A DNA stretch of 64,000 bases from Cohnella endophytica (GTDB lineage Bacteria; Bacillota; Bacilli; Paenibacillales; Paenibacillaceae), in contig NZ_RBZM01000004.1 in the NCBI RefSeq assembly GCF_003628305.1, positions 558,001 to 622,000 of the forward strand, read 5' to 3'. Both the position numbers and the translations under genes were made by a program. How positions within the stretch are numbered: position 1 is the stretch's first letter; each line of letters opens with the position of its first letter. The notes beneath the pieces were generated by a model. It worked only from the letters and a program-made list of their open reading frames with translations, did no database searches and was not told the origin of the DNA. This document shows, one piece after another, positions 37,843 to 46,913 of the stretch.

Positions 37843-38796
37843 ATGAAAATATTGTTCATGGGGACGCCGGATTTCGCGGTTGCCTCGTTACAGACGTTGT
37901 TGGAGCAAGGCTACGAGATCGCGGCTGTCGTTACGCAGCCGGATCGCCCGAAAGGGCGCAAGCGCGAGTTGACTCCGACTCCGGTGAAGGCGTTCGCGCT
38001 GGAGCGCGGCTTGGAAGTGCTGCAGCCCGAGAAGCTTCGTTCGCCTGAAGGCGTAGCCGCAGTGACGACGATCGCGCCGGATATTATCGTTACGGCCGCT
38101 TACGGACAAATTTTGCCGAAGGCGATTTTGGAATTGCCTCGTCTAGGGTGCATTAACGTGCATGGTTCGTTGCTGCCCCGTTATCGGGGAGGCGCTCCGA
38201 TCCAACGCTCGATCATCGACGGCGAGACGGTTACGGGCGTGACGCTGATGTACATGGCGGAAGGTTTGGACACCGGCGATATGATCGCCAAGGTAGAGGT
38301 TCCGATTACCGACGAAGATACGGCGGGCTCGATGTTCGGCAAGCTGAGCGTCGCCGGAGCGAAGCTGCTGACCGAGTGGCTTCCCCGCATCGCGGACGGG
38401 ACGGCGGGCCGTACGCCGCAGAACAACGACGAAGCGACTTACGCGCCCAATTTGACCCGCGAAGACGAGAAGCTAATCTGGTCCCAAGACGCTCGCAAGC
38501 TGTTTAACCGGGTGAGAGGTCTGAATCCGATGGCGAGCGGCTTCACGTATCTAGACGGAGAAGTGTTTAAAGTATGGAGTTGCCGCATTCCCCAAGGATC
38601 GGATACGATGATGCGTCCGGAATGGACTTCGTTGTTGCCGGGGTCCGTGCTCGAATCCGGCGCGTTCGGTATTCGGGTGCGCACGGGCGACGGCAGCATC
38701 GTGTTGACGGAAGTGCAGCCGGCGGGCAAGAAGGCGCTGGCGGCGGCCGAATTCGCCAAGGGCGCGCGATTGGCTCCCGGTAAGGTGCTCGGGTAA
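37843..38796 (+). CDS. fmt: Methionyl-tRNA formyltransferase
   Basis: 317 residues from the ATG at 37843, starting MKILFMGTPDFAVASL. The formyl-THF site signature INVHGSLLPRYRGGAPIQ is intact (Asn, His), and the C-terminal OB-like domain that recognises tRNA is complete. It makes fMet-tRNA and is encoded next to its counterpart def. Its stop codon lies in the loop of a terminator hairpin. Confidence 0.97.
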   Translation: MKILFMGTPDFAVASLQTLLEQGYEIAAVVTQPDRPKGRKRELTPTPVKAFALERGLEVLQPEKLRSPEGVAAVTTIAPDIIVTAAYGQILPKAILELPRLGCINVHGSLLPRYRGGAPIQRSIIDGETVTGVTLMYMAEGLDTGDMIAKVEVPITDEDTAGSMFGKLSVAGAKLLTEWLPRIADGTAGRTPQNNDEATYAPNLTREDEKLIWSQDARKLFNRVRGLNPMASGFTYLDGEVFKVWSCRIPQGSDTMMRPEWTSLLPGSVLESGAFGIRVRTGDGSIVLTEVQPAGKKALAAAEFAKGARLAPGKVLG

Positions 38797-38811
38797 CCCC
38801 GGGCTTTTTTT
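38787..38811 (+). terminator. Terminator at the 3' end of fmt
   Basis: GCTCGGG pairs with CCCGGGC (one G-T pair) around TAAC, followed by seven T. The fmt stop codon is in the loop. Confidence 0.72.
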
Positions 38812-38867
38812 ATGATTTCATGGAACAATATGCATAATACAAAGATAGACGGATAAGGATGCGAAAG

Positions 38868-40265
38868 ATGAATACACCGAAACGAATACCGGGCGGGAAA
38901 CCGCAAGGCGCGCGGGAAGTCGCCATGAGCGTGCTTCATAACGTGGAAACCCGCGGCGCATATAGCGGATTGGAGCTTAATCAGGCGCTGAACGCGGCCG
39001 AATTGTCGCGGCCGGACGCGGCGCTGGCGACCGAGCTTGTGTACGGGACGATCCAGCGGCTGAATACGATCGATTACGAGTTAGGCAAGCGGGTAAAAGG
39101 GTGGCCTCGCAAGGTCGAGCCCTGGGTACGCAGCTTGCTGCGGCTGAGTTACTATCAGTTGCGCTGGTTGTCCCGCGTCCCGGCGCACGCGGTCGTGGAC
39201 GAAGCGGTTCGCATCGCCAAAAAGCGGGGACATGCCGGAATCGGCGGTCTCGTCAACGGCGTCTTGCGCGGGCTACTGCGGGACGGCTTCGATACGGTCT
39301 TGCCGGCGGAATTATCCGCCGCGGAACGGATTTCGCTTAACCAGAGCCATCCGCTATGGTTGGTGGAGCGTTGGGTGGAGCGTTTCGGCGAACGGGCAAC
39401 GGAAAACATGTGCGCGGCGGGTAACGAGCATCCCCGAGCTTCGGCGCGGGTCAATCCGCTTCGCGGGACGCGCGAACAAATCGTCTCGGGCATGACCGAC
39501 GCGGGCATGGAAGTGTTGCCTTCGGCGTTAGCCGAAGCCGGCATCGTCGCGATCAAAGCGGGGAACCTGGGTCATACGGACTGGTACCGGCAAGGTTTTA
39601 TCTCGATTCAGGACGAGAGCTCCATGCTCGTCGCGGCGGTCGCCGATCCGAAACCGGGAATGCGGGTGCTCGATTGTTGCGCGGCTCCCGGGGGCAAGAG
39701 TACGCACATGGCGGAGCGGATGCGCAACGAAGGCGTCGTCATCGCGAACGACGTGCATCCTCATAAGGAGGCGCTCATCCGGCAGCAAGCGGATCGCTTG
39801 GGATTATCGATCGTAGAGACTACGACAGGAGACGCGCTCGGGTTGTCCGAACGAATCGCGCCGGAATCGTGCGACGTCGTATTGTTGGACGCCCCGTGCT
39901 CCGGACTCGGCGTCATCCGGCGCAAGCCGGAGATCAAGTGGAACAAGACGGAAGACGATATCGCGAGCCTGGCGCAGCTCCAGGGCAAGCTGTTGGAGCA
40001 AGCGCAATCTATGGTGAAGCCCGGCGGCGCGCTCGTGTACAGCACGTGCACGATCGCTTCCGAGGAAAACGAGGATGTCGTTCGGGCGTTCCTGATTAAC
40101 CATCCCGAATACGCGTTGGATCCGGTATGGCCGGAAGAGGTGCTCGCGCCTCTTCGCGAGAGCGGCAATTTGCCGGACGGGTTCGAGGGCATGCTTCAAC
40201 TGCTGCCTCAGATGTTCGGCAGCGACGGGTTTTTCATCGCTCGAATGCGGAAGAAATTACGTTGA
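38868..40265 (+). CDS. rsmB: 16S rRNA m5C967 methyltransferase RsmB
   Basis: About 465 residues. An N-terminal NusB-like RNA-binding domain (residues 10-150, with VLHNVETRGAYSG and ATELVYGTIQRLNTID) precedes a SAM-dependent methyltransferase with DCCAAPGGKSTHMAE, the DAPCSGLGVIRRKPEIKW loop carrying one catalytic Cys, and the second Cys in STCTIASEEN. It methylates C967 of 16S rRNA. The ATG at 38868 is spaced better from AAGGA than the ATG at 38859. Next gene rlmN, same strand. Confidence 0.95.
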   Translation: MNTPKRIPGGKPQGAREVAMSVLHNVETRGAYSGLELNQALNAAELSRPDAALATELVYGTIQRLNTIDYELGKRVKGWPRKVEPWVRSLLRLSYYQLRWLSRVPAHAVVDEAVRIAKKRGHAGIGGLVNGVLRGLLRDGFDTVLPAELSAAERISLNQSHPLWLVERWVERFGERATENMCAAGNEHPRASARVNPLRGTREQIVSGMTDAGMEVLPSALAEAGIVAIKAGNLGHTDWYRQGFISIQDESSMLVAAVADPKPGMRVLDCCAAPGGKSTHMAERMRNEGVVIANDVHPHKEALIRQQADRLGLSIVETTTGDALGLSERIAPESCDVVLLDAPCSGLGVIRRKPEIKWNKTEDDIASLAQLQGKLLEQAQSMVKPGGALVYSTCTIASEENEDVVRAFLINHPEYALDPVWPEEVLAPLRESGNLPDGFEGMLQLLPQMFGSDGFFIARMRKKLR

Positions 40266-40301
40266 TTTTATGGTAAAATAGCAAGAATGGTGGTGACGAA
40301 T

Positions 40302-41363
40302 ATGGAAAACGAACAAATTAAACCTTTTATTTACGACTACACGCTGGAACAAATCCAAGAATGGATTAAAGAGCAGGGAGAGCCTGCTTTCCGAGCGGGA
40401 CAAATATTCGATTGGCTATACGTCAAACGGGTCGGCTCGTTCGAAGAAATGTCGAATTTGCCGAAGCCGCTGAGGGATAAGCTAGTCGACAGCTTCAATT
40501 TCGTGACGCTCACCGAGATCGCGAAGTTCGAATCCAAGGACGGCACGGTGAAGTTTTTGTTCGGCCTTCAGGACGACCATGCCATCGAGACGGTCATCAT
40601 GCGCCACAATTACGGGAACAGCGTATGCGTAACGACGCAGGTCGGTTGCCGCGTCGGTTGCACGTTCTGCGCTTCTACGCTGGGCGGACTGAAACGAAGC
40701 CTGACGGCGGGCGAGATTATCGCTCAAGTCGTCCAGTCCCAAAGAATTCTGGACCCTCTTAACGAACGCGTGTCGAGCATCGTTATTATGGGGATCGGCG
40801 AACCGTTCGAGAATTACGACGCGACGATGCAATTCCTGCGGACGATGATCCATCCGAAAGGGCTTAACATCGGAGCAAGGCATATTACCGTGTCGACCAG
40901 CGGTATCGTGCCGAGCATGATCAAGTTCGCCGACGAGGATACGCAGATTAATCTGGCGATTTCGATTCATGCTCCGAACGACGCGCTTCGCTCGAAGTTG
41001 ATGCCGGTTAACCGTCGTTTCCCGTTCGCGGACGTCATGAACGCCTGCAAATATTACCTCGAGAAAACGGGTCGGCGGATTACGTTCGAATACGCGCTTA
41101 TCGGCGGCGTAAACGATCGTCCCGAGCATGCAGAAGAGCTTGCGGACGTGCTGCAAGGCATGTTATGCCACGTGAACCTGATTCCGGTTAACTACGTGCC
41201 CGAGCGCAATTACGTGAGAACGCCGCGCGACGACATCTTCGAATTCCAACGTATCTTGCAGAAGAAAAACGTAAACGTAACGATCCGCAGGGAACAAGGC
41301 CACGATATCGCGGCCGCATGCGGACAGCTTCGCGCGAAGCATATGGAGACGACGACGGGGTGA
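40302..41363 (+). CDS. rlmN: 23S rRNA m2A2503 methyltransferase RlmN
   Basis: 353 residues from the ATG at 40302. A radical SAM enzyme with the CX3CX2C cluster motif [11 protein letters not shown] near residue 113 and a C-terminal cysteine in AAACGQLRA. It methylates C2 of A2503 in 23S rRNA and of A37 in some tRNAs. GGTGGTGA lies upstream. The stop overlaps the region that supplies the ribosome site for prpC. Confidence 0.97.
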   Translation: MENEQIKPFIYDYTLEQIQEWIKEQGEPAFRAGQIFDWLYVKRVGSFEEMSNLPKPLRDKLVDSFNFVTLTEIAKFESKDGTVKFLFGLQDDHAIETVIMRHNYGNSVCVTTQVGCRVGCTFCASTLGGLKRSLTAGEIIAQVVQSQRILDPLNERVSSIVIMGIGEPFENYDATMQFLRTMIHPKGLNIGARHITVSTSGIVPSMIKFADEDTQINLAISIHAPNDALRSKLMPVNRRFPFADVMNACKYYLEKTGRRITFEYALIGGVNDRPEHAEELADVLQGMLCHVNLIPVNYVPERNYVRTPRDDIFEFQRILQKKNVNVTIRREQGHDIAAACGQLRAKHMETTTG

Positions 41364-41368
41364 TCTTT

Positions 41369-42136
41369 GTGAAGACGGTATTACGGAGTCATGTCGGCAA
41401 GGTAAGACAAGTGAACGAGGATAAAGCCTGGAGCGGACATTTGGCCGGAGGCATTACCGCCGCCATCGTGGCGGACGGGATGGGCGGACATTTGGCCGGC
41501 GACGTGGCGAGCGCGCTAGCCGTGGACAGCTTGGTTCAGTCCCTGCAAGGCGCGGGGGGAGCGATTACCGTTCAAGGCGGCGCGGTTATCCTGAAAGAGA
41601 TGATTCGCAAAGCCAACCAAGTCGTGTACGATACGGCTTCCATGAACGAACAGTACCATAACATGGGAACGACGGTCGTCGTTGCGCTGCTGGACGGAAA
41701 TGCCGGATTGATCGGCCACATCGGGGACAGCAGGGCTTACCGTCTTCGGGAAGGTCGACTCGAGTTGTTGACCGAGGACCACACGCTCGTCAACGAATTG
41801 ACCAAATCCGGACAATTAAGCCCGGAAGAAGCGGCTCATCATCCTAGACGCAACGTATTGACTCGAGCGCTAGGGACCGACCGGTCCGTGGAAGCCGACG
41901 TTCAAGAGATCGTCTGGCAGAACGGCGACGTGTTGCTATTGTGCAGCGACGGTCTGAGCGGATTAGTCGAGCCCGACATCGTCCAAGCGACTTTGGGGGA
42001 AGCGAAGGATCCGTTGGAACAACATGCCCAGAAGCTCGTCGACCTCGCGATGGCCGCGGGCGGAGACGATAATATTACCGTCGTCCTTGTGACGGACGAC
42101 GACTGGGCGAATGCCGCGGGAGGGGAAACAGCATGA
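41369..42136 (+). CDS. prpC: PP2C-type protein phosphatase
   Basis: 255 residues from a GTG start at 41369 (GGGGTGAT just upstream). All PPM metal-site motifs are intact: VNEDKAWSG, ADGMGGHLAGDVAS, GDSRAYRLREG, SDGLSG and GGDDNITVVLV. It dephosphorylates the targets of the kinase encoded next, PrkC. The start of prkC overlaps its stop by 4 bp. Confidence 0.95.
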   Translation: MKTVLRSHVGKVRQVNEDKAWSGHLAGGITAAIVADGMGGHLAGDVASALAVDSLVQSLQGAGGAITVQGGAVILKEMIRKANQVVYDTASMNEQYHNMGTTVVVALLDGNAGLIGHIGDSRAYRLREGRLELLTEDHTLVNELTKSGQLSPEEAAHHPRRNVLTRALGTDRSVEADVQEIVWQNGDVLLLCSDGLSGLVEPDIVQATLGEAKDPLEQHAQKLVDLAMAAGGDDNITVVLVTDDDWANAAGGETA

Positions 42137-44220
42137 TCGGACTTACGCTAAGCGGGCGTTACGAACTGCTGGCTCGCGTCGGCGGCGGCGGTATGGCGCT
42201 TGTCTACAAAGCAAAGGACTTATTATTGAACCGATACGTGGCCGTCAAGGTGCTGCGTCAACAATTTACGCACGACGATGATTTCGTGAAGCGGTTCCGC
42301 CGCGAAGCGCAAGCCGCGGCATCGTTGTCGCATCCGAATATCGTAAGCATTTATGACGTAGGACAAGTCGAAGATACCCATTATATCGTCATGGAATATA
42401 TCGACGGCGCCAATTTGAACGAAATCATTCGCGACAGGGCGCCCTTGCAGGCGGAAGAAGCCGTTAGAATCACGGCGCAAATCTGCGACGCGCTGGAACA
42501 CGCCCATCATAACCAAATCATCCATCGCGATATTAAACCGCATAACATTCTGATCGGCAATAACGGCAGGGTTAAAGTGACGGATTTCGGAATCGCTCGG
42601 GCCGTAACGTCTTCGACGATTACGCAGACGGGTTCCGTTATCGGATCCGTGCACTATTTCTCCCCCGAGCACGCCAAAGGAGTGGCGACGGGCGAGAAGT
42701 CCGACCTGTACTCTCTCGGAATCGTGCTGTACCAGATGATGACGGGGCGTTTGCCGTTTCTGGGCGAGAGTCCGATCAGCGTAGCGCTTAAGCATCTCCA
42801 GGAGCCTTTCGAGCAGCCTCGCAAGGTCAATCCTTATATTCCGCAAAGCGTGGAGAACATTATTCTCCGGGCGATGCGCAAAAACCCGCAGGAGCGTTAT
42901 CAGTCGGCCAAGGAAATGCAAGCCGATCTGGAAACTTGCCTGCAGCCTAATCGGAAAAACGAGCCGGCGGTTTATTATTCCAGCGACGAGGAAGACGCGG
43001 CGGACCAGACGAAGGTCATTCCGGCGATCCGTCCGGACATGAGGAATACGATAGAAGCGCCGGCGGTCAAAGTGAGTACGAACGAAGAAAGATGGAACTC
43101 GGACGGTCTGCAGGAACGCAAGCGCAAATGGATCGTTCCTACCGCCCTTGGCGTGCTTGCCATCGTATTGATCGGCGTGCTGATCTGGGCGATATCGGCT
43201 CTGAAAGATCAGATGCCGAGTGACGTACTCGTTCCGAACGTCGTGGGGCAGCAGTTGGAAATCGCCAAGGAAAAGCTGACTTCAGTCGGCTTTACGGTAG
43301 CGGATCCGATTCAGTACGAGGAAACGGACGACCCGGCCAAGGTCGGCATCGTGCTTAAGCAAGATAAGGATCCCGACATGAAAATCAAGGAAGGGTCGGC
43401 GATCGAATTGACGGTCGGCAAGGCGAAAGATTTGCCCGCCATGCCGAACTTGTTGGGTCAATCGTTCGAGGACGCCAGCGCGGTATTAGTGCAAATGGGC
43501 GTGGACAAAAACAATATTCTTCCAAGCGAGAAATACGACGTCAGCGAACCGGGAACGGTACTGGATCAATTCCCGGCAGCGGACGCGAAGTTCGATCCTA
43601 CCGCGGCCGATACGAAGATTACGTTAACGGTGAGCAAAGGCGAGGAAGCTTTCCCGATGCCTGACTTGATGGGTAAGACGGAAGCGGAAGCGAAGGCGAT
43701 CTTAGAGAAGAACAATCTGAAGATCGGCGCGGACAAAATTTATTACGAACGGGATTATTCGCCGAAAGGGAAAGTATTTAAACAGTTCCCTGCGGATAAA
43801 AACGAAAAGGTGACGAAGGATACGGAAATCTCGATTTGGATCAGTAGCGGCTATCCGGAGGATTCCCGGGAGCAGAAGCTGAACATCACGGTTTCTCCGG
43901 CCGTGGCTGGCAAGTCGAGCAAAATCCGCATCGAATATTCCGATGCAACCGGAGACAACAAAGACGGCGGCACGAAGAAGATTACAGCTACGACTTCGAT
44001 TCCGATCACGTTGATTTTGTCCCCGACCAAGGACGGATTAATCCGGATCTACAGGGACGACCAGTTCCTGCAGCAGGAAACGGTTCCGTATCTCGTCGTA
44101 CCGGTAACTACGGATCCCGATCCGATAGTTCCGGGAGACGGTAACGGCGACGGCAACGGAGCCGGCACGGGAGACGGAACGGGCGGAGACGCAGGTAACG
44201 GCGAAGTCGTTAACCCGTAA
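42133..44220 (+). CDS. prkC: PASTA-domain serine/threonine protein kinase
   Basis: 695 residues. A cytosolic Hanks-type kinase (residues 8-275: GGGGMALVYKAKD, VAVKVL, HRDIKPHNIL, DFGIAR) is joined by a linker to one membrane segment near residues 336-358 and three extracellular PASTA repeats (about 365-580) that sense peptidoglycan fragments. A further beta-rich domain and a Gly/Asp tail with repeated GDGNGDG motifs end the protein. In Bacillus PrkC controls germination and stationary-phase physiology. Coupled to prpC by a 4-bp overlap. Confidence 0.96.
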   Translation: MIGLTLSGRYELLARVGGGGMALVYKAKDLLLNRYVAVKVLRQQFTHDDDFVKRFRREAQAAASLSHPNIVSIYDVGQVEDTHYIVMEYIDGANLNEIIRDRAPLQAEEAVRITAQICDALEHAHHNQIIHRDIKPHNILIGNNGRVKVTDFGIARAVTSSTITQTGSVIGSVHYFSPEHAKGVATGEKSDLYSLGIVLYQMMTGRLPFLGESPISVALKHLQEPFEQPRKVNPYIPQSVENIILRAMRKNPQERYQSAKEMQADLETCLQPNRKNEPAVYYSSDEEDAADQTKVIPAIRPDMRNTIEAPAVKVSTNEERWNSDGLQERKRKWIVPTALGVLAIVLIGVLIWAISALKDQMPSDVLVPNVVGQQLEIAKEKLTSVGFTVADPIQYEETDDPAKVGIVLKQDKDPDMKIKEGSAIELTVGKAKDLPAMPNLLGQSFEDASAVLVQMGVDKNNILPSEKYDVSEPGTVLDQFPAADAKFDPTAADTKITLTVSKGEEAFPMPDLMGKTEAEAKAILEKNNLKIGADKIYYERDYSPKGKVFKQFPADKNEKVTKDTEISIWISSGYPEDSREQKLNITVSPAVAGKSSKIRIEYSDATGDNKDGGTKKITATTSIPITLILSPTKDGLIRIYRDDQFLQQETVPYLVVPVTTDPDPIVPGDGNGDGNGAGTGDGTGGDAGNGEVVNP

Positions 44221-44282
44221 GACCAAATAGCGTAGACATCGAGACTAGAGCCTTTTCGGGCTAGGAGAAGGAGAATCGTCCA

Positions 44283-45188
44283 ATGCCCGAGGGCTTAATC
44301 GTAAAAGCGTTGAGCGGTTATTATTACGTGCAGGACGAAGAGATCGCGACCCCGGTTCAGTGCCGGGGAAGAGGAATCTTCAAGAAACGGGGAGAATCCC
44401 CGCTCGTCGGGGATCGCGTCGTATACAGCGAGACGGAGAACGGGGAAGGAACGGTGGAACAGATTTTGCCGCGTTCCTCGGAGCTTATTCGTCCGCAGAT
44501 TGCGAACGCCGACTTGGCCGTGCTCGTATTTTCCGTCGTGCGGCCGGAGCTTAGTTTAATCTTGCTAGACAAATTTCTCGTGCACGTCGAGCATGCGCGG
44601 ATGGATGCCTTGATCGTGCTGACGAAGCTCGACCGCATTCCCGAAGGGGAAGCGGGCGAGCAAATTCGTCGTACGGTGGAGGCGGCGCGGGCATTGTACA
44701 CGTCGATCGGCTATCAGGTGCTGTTGACGAGCGCGCATGAAGGAGAGGGATTAGACGATCTAAGAACGGCGCTAGCGGGGCATATTAATATGCTTGCGGG
44801 CCAATCCGGCGTCGGCAAATCTTCTCTCGTTAACGCGCTCGTTCCCGGTTTGAAGCTGGAGACGAACGAGATTAGCGATAAGCTTGGAAGGGGTAAGCAC
44901 ACGACTCGGCACGTCGAGCTTGTGCCGATTCCGGGCGGCGGCTATATGGCAGATACACCTGGATTTAGCCAACTGGATTTCGCCGAGCTCGGCATCGACG
45001 AGATCGGGTCTTGCTTCCGGGAATTCAGGGAGTTATCCCACTCCTGCAAGTTCCGCGGTTGTACGCATACGCACGAACCGCATTGCGCGGTTCTCCAAGC
45101 GAAAGAGCAAGGGCTTGTCGCGACAAGCCGTTACGATAATTACGTCGGATTCATGACAGAATGGAAAGAAACAAAGCGGAGGTACTAA
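44283..45188 (+). CDS. rsgA: Small ribosomal subunit biogenesis GTPase RsgA
   Basis: 301 residues. The circularly permuted GTPase order is visible: G4 LTKLDRIP before G1 GQSGVGKSSLVNAL and G3 DTPGFSQLD. An N-terminal OB domain and a C-terminal zinc site (CREFRELSHSCKFRGC, HEPHC) complete the fold. It tests late 30S assembly at the decoding centre. The next gene, rpe, starts one base after its stop. Confidence 0.96.
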   Translation: MPEGLIVKALSGYYYVQDEEIATPVQCRGRGIFKKRGESPLVGDRVVYSETENGEGTVEQILPRSSELIRPQIANADLAVLVFSVVRPELSLILLDKFLVHVEHARMDALIVLTKLDRIPEGEAGEQIRRTVEAARALYTSIGYQVLLTSAHEGEGLDDLRTALAGHINMLAGQSGVGKSSLVNALVPGLKLETNEISDKLGRGKHTTRHVELVPIPGGGYMADTPGFSQLDFAELGIDEIGSCFREFRELSHSCKFRGCTHTHEPHCAVLQAKEQGLVATSRYDNYVGFMTEWKETKRRY

Positions 45189-45189
45189 C

Positions 45190-45834
45190 ATGACAATTAT
45201 TGCACCTTCGATTCTCGCCTCGGACTTCGCTTCGCTCGGAGACGAGGTTCGCAGCATCGATGCCGCTGGAGCGGATTGGGTACATATCGATATTATGGAC
45301 GGACATTTCGTGCCGAACCTGACGTTCGGCCCTCCGATCGTATCGATGATCAGACCGGTTACGAAGCTGTTTTTCGACGCCCATCTCATGGTCGAGAATC
45401 CGCAATCGCTTTTCCCGGCTTTGGCCGCGGCGGGAGCCGACCGGATTACCGTGCATGCCGAAGCTTGCGTGCATCTTCATCGCACGCTTGCGGAAATTCG
45501 CGAGCTCGGCATGAAAGCCGGCGTAGCGCTTAATCCGCATACGCCGCTGTCGGTGCTCGAGTATATTCTTGACGACATCGACCTCGTTCTCATTATGACG
45601 ATCAACCCCGGCTTCGGAGGGCAGTCGTTCTTGCCTTCCATGCTGCCGAAGCTTCGCCAATTGCGGGAAATGCTCGAGAAACACGGCCGAAGCGACGTCT
45701 TTATTCAAGTCGACGGAGGCATCAACGCCGATACCGCTAAGCTCGTAAAAGAAGCCGGCGCGAATTCGCTCGTGGCGGGAACGTATATTTTTAACCATTC
45801 GGACCGGGCTGCGGCAATCGCTTCCTTGAGGTAA
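45190..45834 (+). CDS. rpe: Ribulose-phosphate 3-epimerase
   Basis: 214 residues, TIM barrel. Family motifs: IAPSILASDFASLGDEV, HIDIMDGHFVPNLTFGP (metal site), FDAHLMVE, NPGFGGQSF and QVDGGINADTAKL. It interconverts ribulose- and xylulose-5-phosphate in the pentose phosphate pathway. In B. subtilis rpe is followed by thiN; here spoVM is next and no thiN is present. Confidence 0.97.
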   Translation: MTIIAPSILASDFASLGDEVRSIDAAGADWVHIDIMDGHFVPNLTFGPPIVSMIRPVTKLFFDAHLMVENPQSLFPALAAAGADRITVHAEACVHLHRTLAEIRELGMKAGVALNPHTPLSVLEYILDDIDLVLIMTINPGFGGQSFLPSMLPKLRQLREMLEKHGRSDVFIQVDGGINADTAKLVKEAGANSLVAGTYIFNHSDRAAAIASLR

Positions 45835-45972
45835 ACAAGCAGTCGACGATTCATGCCCATCTTATGCGCTCGTCTGGCATAGGACAAATCCGCAGGCGCA
45901 TACATTGGAATCAGTAGCGGCTTCGACCGAAGAAGCCGGCAAGGGTTCAGCCTGCGGAGGAGGGATGGGACG

Positions 45973-46053
45973 ATGAAGTTTTACACCATCAAGCTGCCGA
46001 AATTTTTGGGTGGCTTCGTCAAAGCGATTCTCAATACATTTCACAAAAATTGA
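45973..46053 (+). CDS. spoVM: Stage V sporulation protein M
   Basis: A 26-residue peptide, MKFYTIKLPKFLGGFVKAIL plus a short tail, nearly identical in pattern to Bacillus SpoVM, the amphipathic helix that recognises the curved forespore membrane and anchors the SpoIVA coat basement. GGAGGAGG lies 13 bp upstream. Context before rpmB and yloU is conserved. The about 138 bp between rpe and spoVM hold no other gene. Confidence 0.95.
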   Translation: MKFYTIKLPKFLGGFVKAILNTFHKN

Positions 46054-46085
46054 CGCCTTGCGGGCATGGCGAGACGCAAAAAAAG

Positions 46086-46115
46086 AACCGTCAGGATGAC
46101 CTGACGGTTTTTCTT
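46086..46115. terminator. Bidirectional terminator between spoVM and rpmB
   Basis: A perfect 10-bp stem AACCGTCAGG/CCTGACGGTT with a T run on the plus side and a T-rich tract also on the minus side. Confidence 0.88.
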
Positions 46116-46138
46116 CATGGCTGATTAAGCTTCGTACA

Positions 46139-46327
46139 TTATACGCGTGTTACTGCTCCGGACTTCAAAGCACGGGCGCTCACATATACGCGTTTCGGTT
46201 TACCGTTCACCAGAATGCGCACTTTTTGTACGTTAACCCCCCAAGAACGGCGGGTAGTGTTATTCGCGTGAGATTTGTTGTTTCCGGAACCGGGTTTTTT
46301 CCCTGTGATATAACATTTACGAGCCAC
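46139..46327 (-). CDS. rpmB: 50S ribosomal protein L28
   Basis: 62 residues starting [20 protein letters not shown], complete with the L28 pattern [15 protein letters not shown]. There is no CxxC pair, so it is the non-zinc form. It is transcribed on the opposite strand to its neighbours, as is common in Bacillales. GGAGGTG precedes the start. Confidence 0.98.
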   Translation of the reverse strand: MARKCYITGKKPGSGNNKSHANNTTRRSWGVNVQKVRILVNGKPKRVYVSARALKSGAVTRV

Positions 46328-46529
46328 TAAAAATACACCTCCCTGCCACGTCCATACAAATACTTCACTATATTAGCACAGCAAGCATAGGGATGCAACG
46401 GAAAAAGACGACTTAACGAGCGTTTCCCCTATAATCGTGAGAATTACCTAGAAAACGGCTTCATTCTCCCCTTTTTTTATAGTACAATGAGGTATGGTCC
46501 ATAATAATGGCATAAAGGAGTGAATTTCC

Positions 46530-46889
46530 ATGCCTCTGCAACTCGTCTCGGAGAACGGAAAGATTGATGTAGCCGATCAAGTCATCGCTGTGATCGCCGG
46601 CTCTGCGGCATTGGATTGTTATGGACTCGTCGGCATGGCCTCCCGCAAGGGATTGAAGGATGGCATCGCGGAGCTGCTTGGCCGCGAGAATCTGTCACGG
46701 GGCGTCGAAGTGCGCCACGAAGGCGAGAAGGTCCACTTGGATTTATACGTCATCGTCAGCTATGGGACTAAGATTTCCGAAGTCGCACATAACATCCAAT
46801 CCAAAGTTAAATACGTTTTGGAAGAAGTCGTGGGTCTTAAGGTAGACGTAGTGAATGTAAATGTTCAAGGAGTGCGAGTGTTGAAGTAG
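46530..46889 (+). CDS. yloU: Asp23/Gls24 family protein YloU
   Basis: 119 residues. The Asp23 pattern runs throughout: GKIDVADQVIAVIAGSAALD at the N-terminus and SYGTKISEVAHNIQSKVKYVLEEVVGL later. In this position, just before fakA, the gene is found in most Firmicutes, but its activity is not established. AGGAG precedes the ATG. It is a paralogue of 8357-8734. Confidence 0.93.
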   Translation: MPLQLVSENGKIDVADQVIAVIAGSAALDCYGLVGMASRKGLKDGIAELLGRENLSRGVEVRHEGEKVHLDLYVIVSYGTKISEVAHNIQSKVKYVLEEVVGLKVDVVNVNVQGVRVLK

Positions 46890-46913
46890 CTTATTAGGAA
46901 GGGGAAACCATCA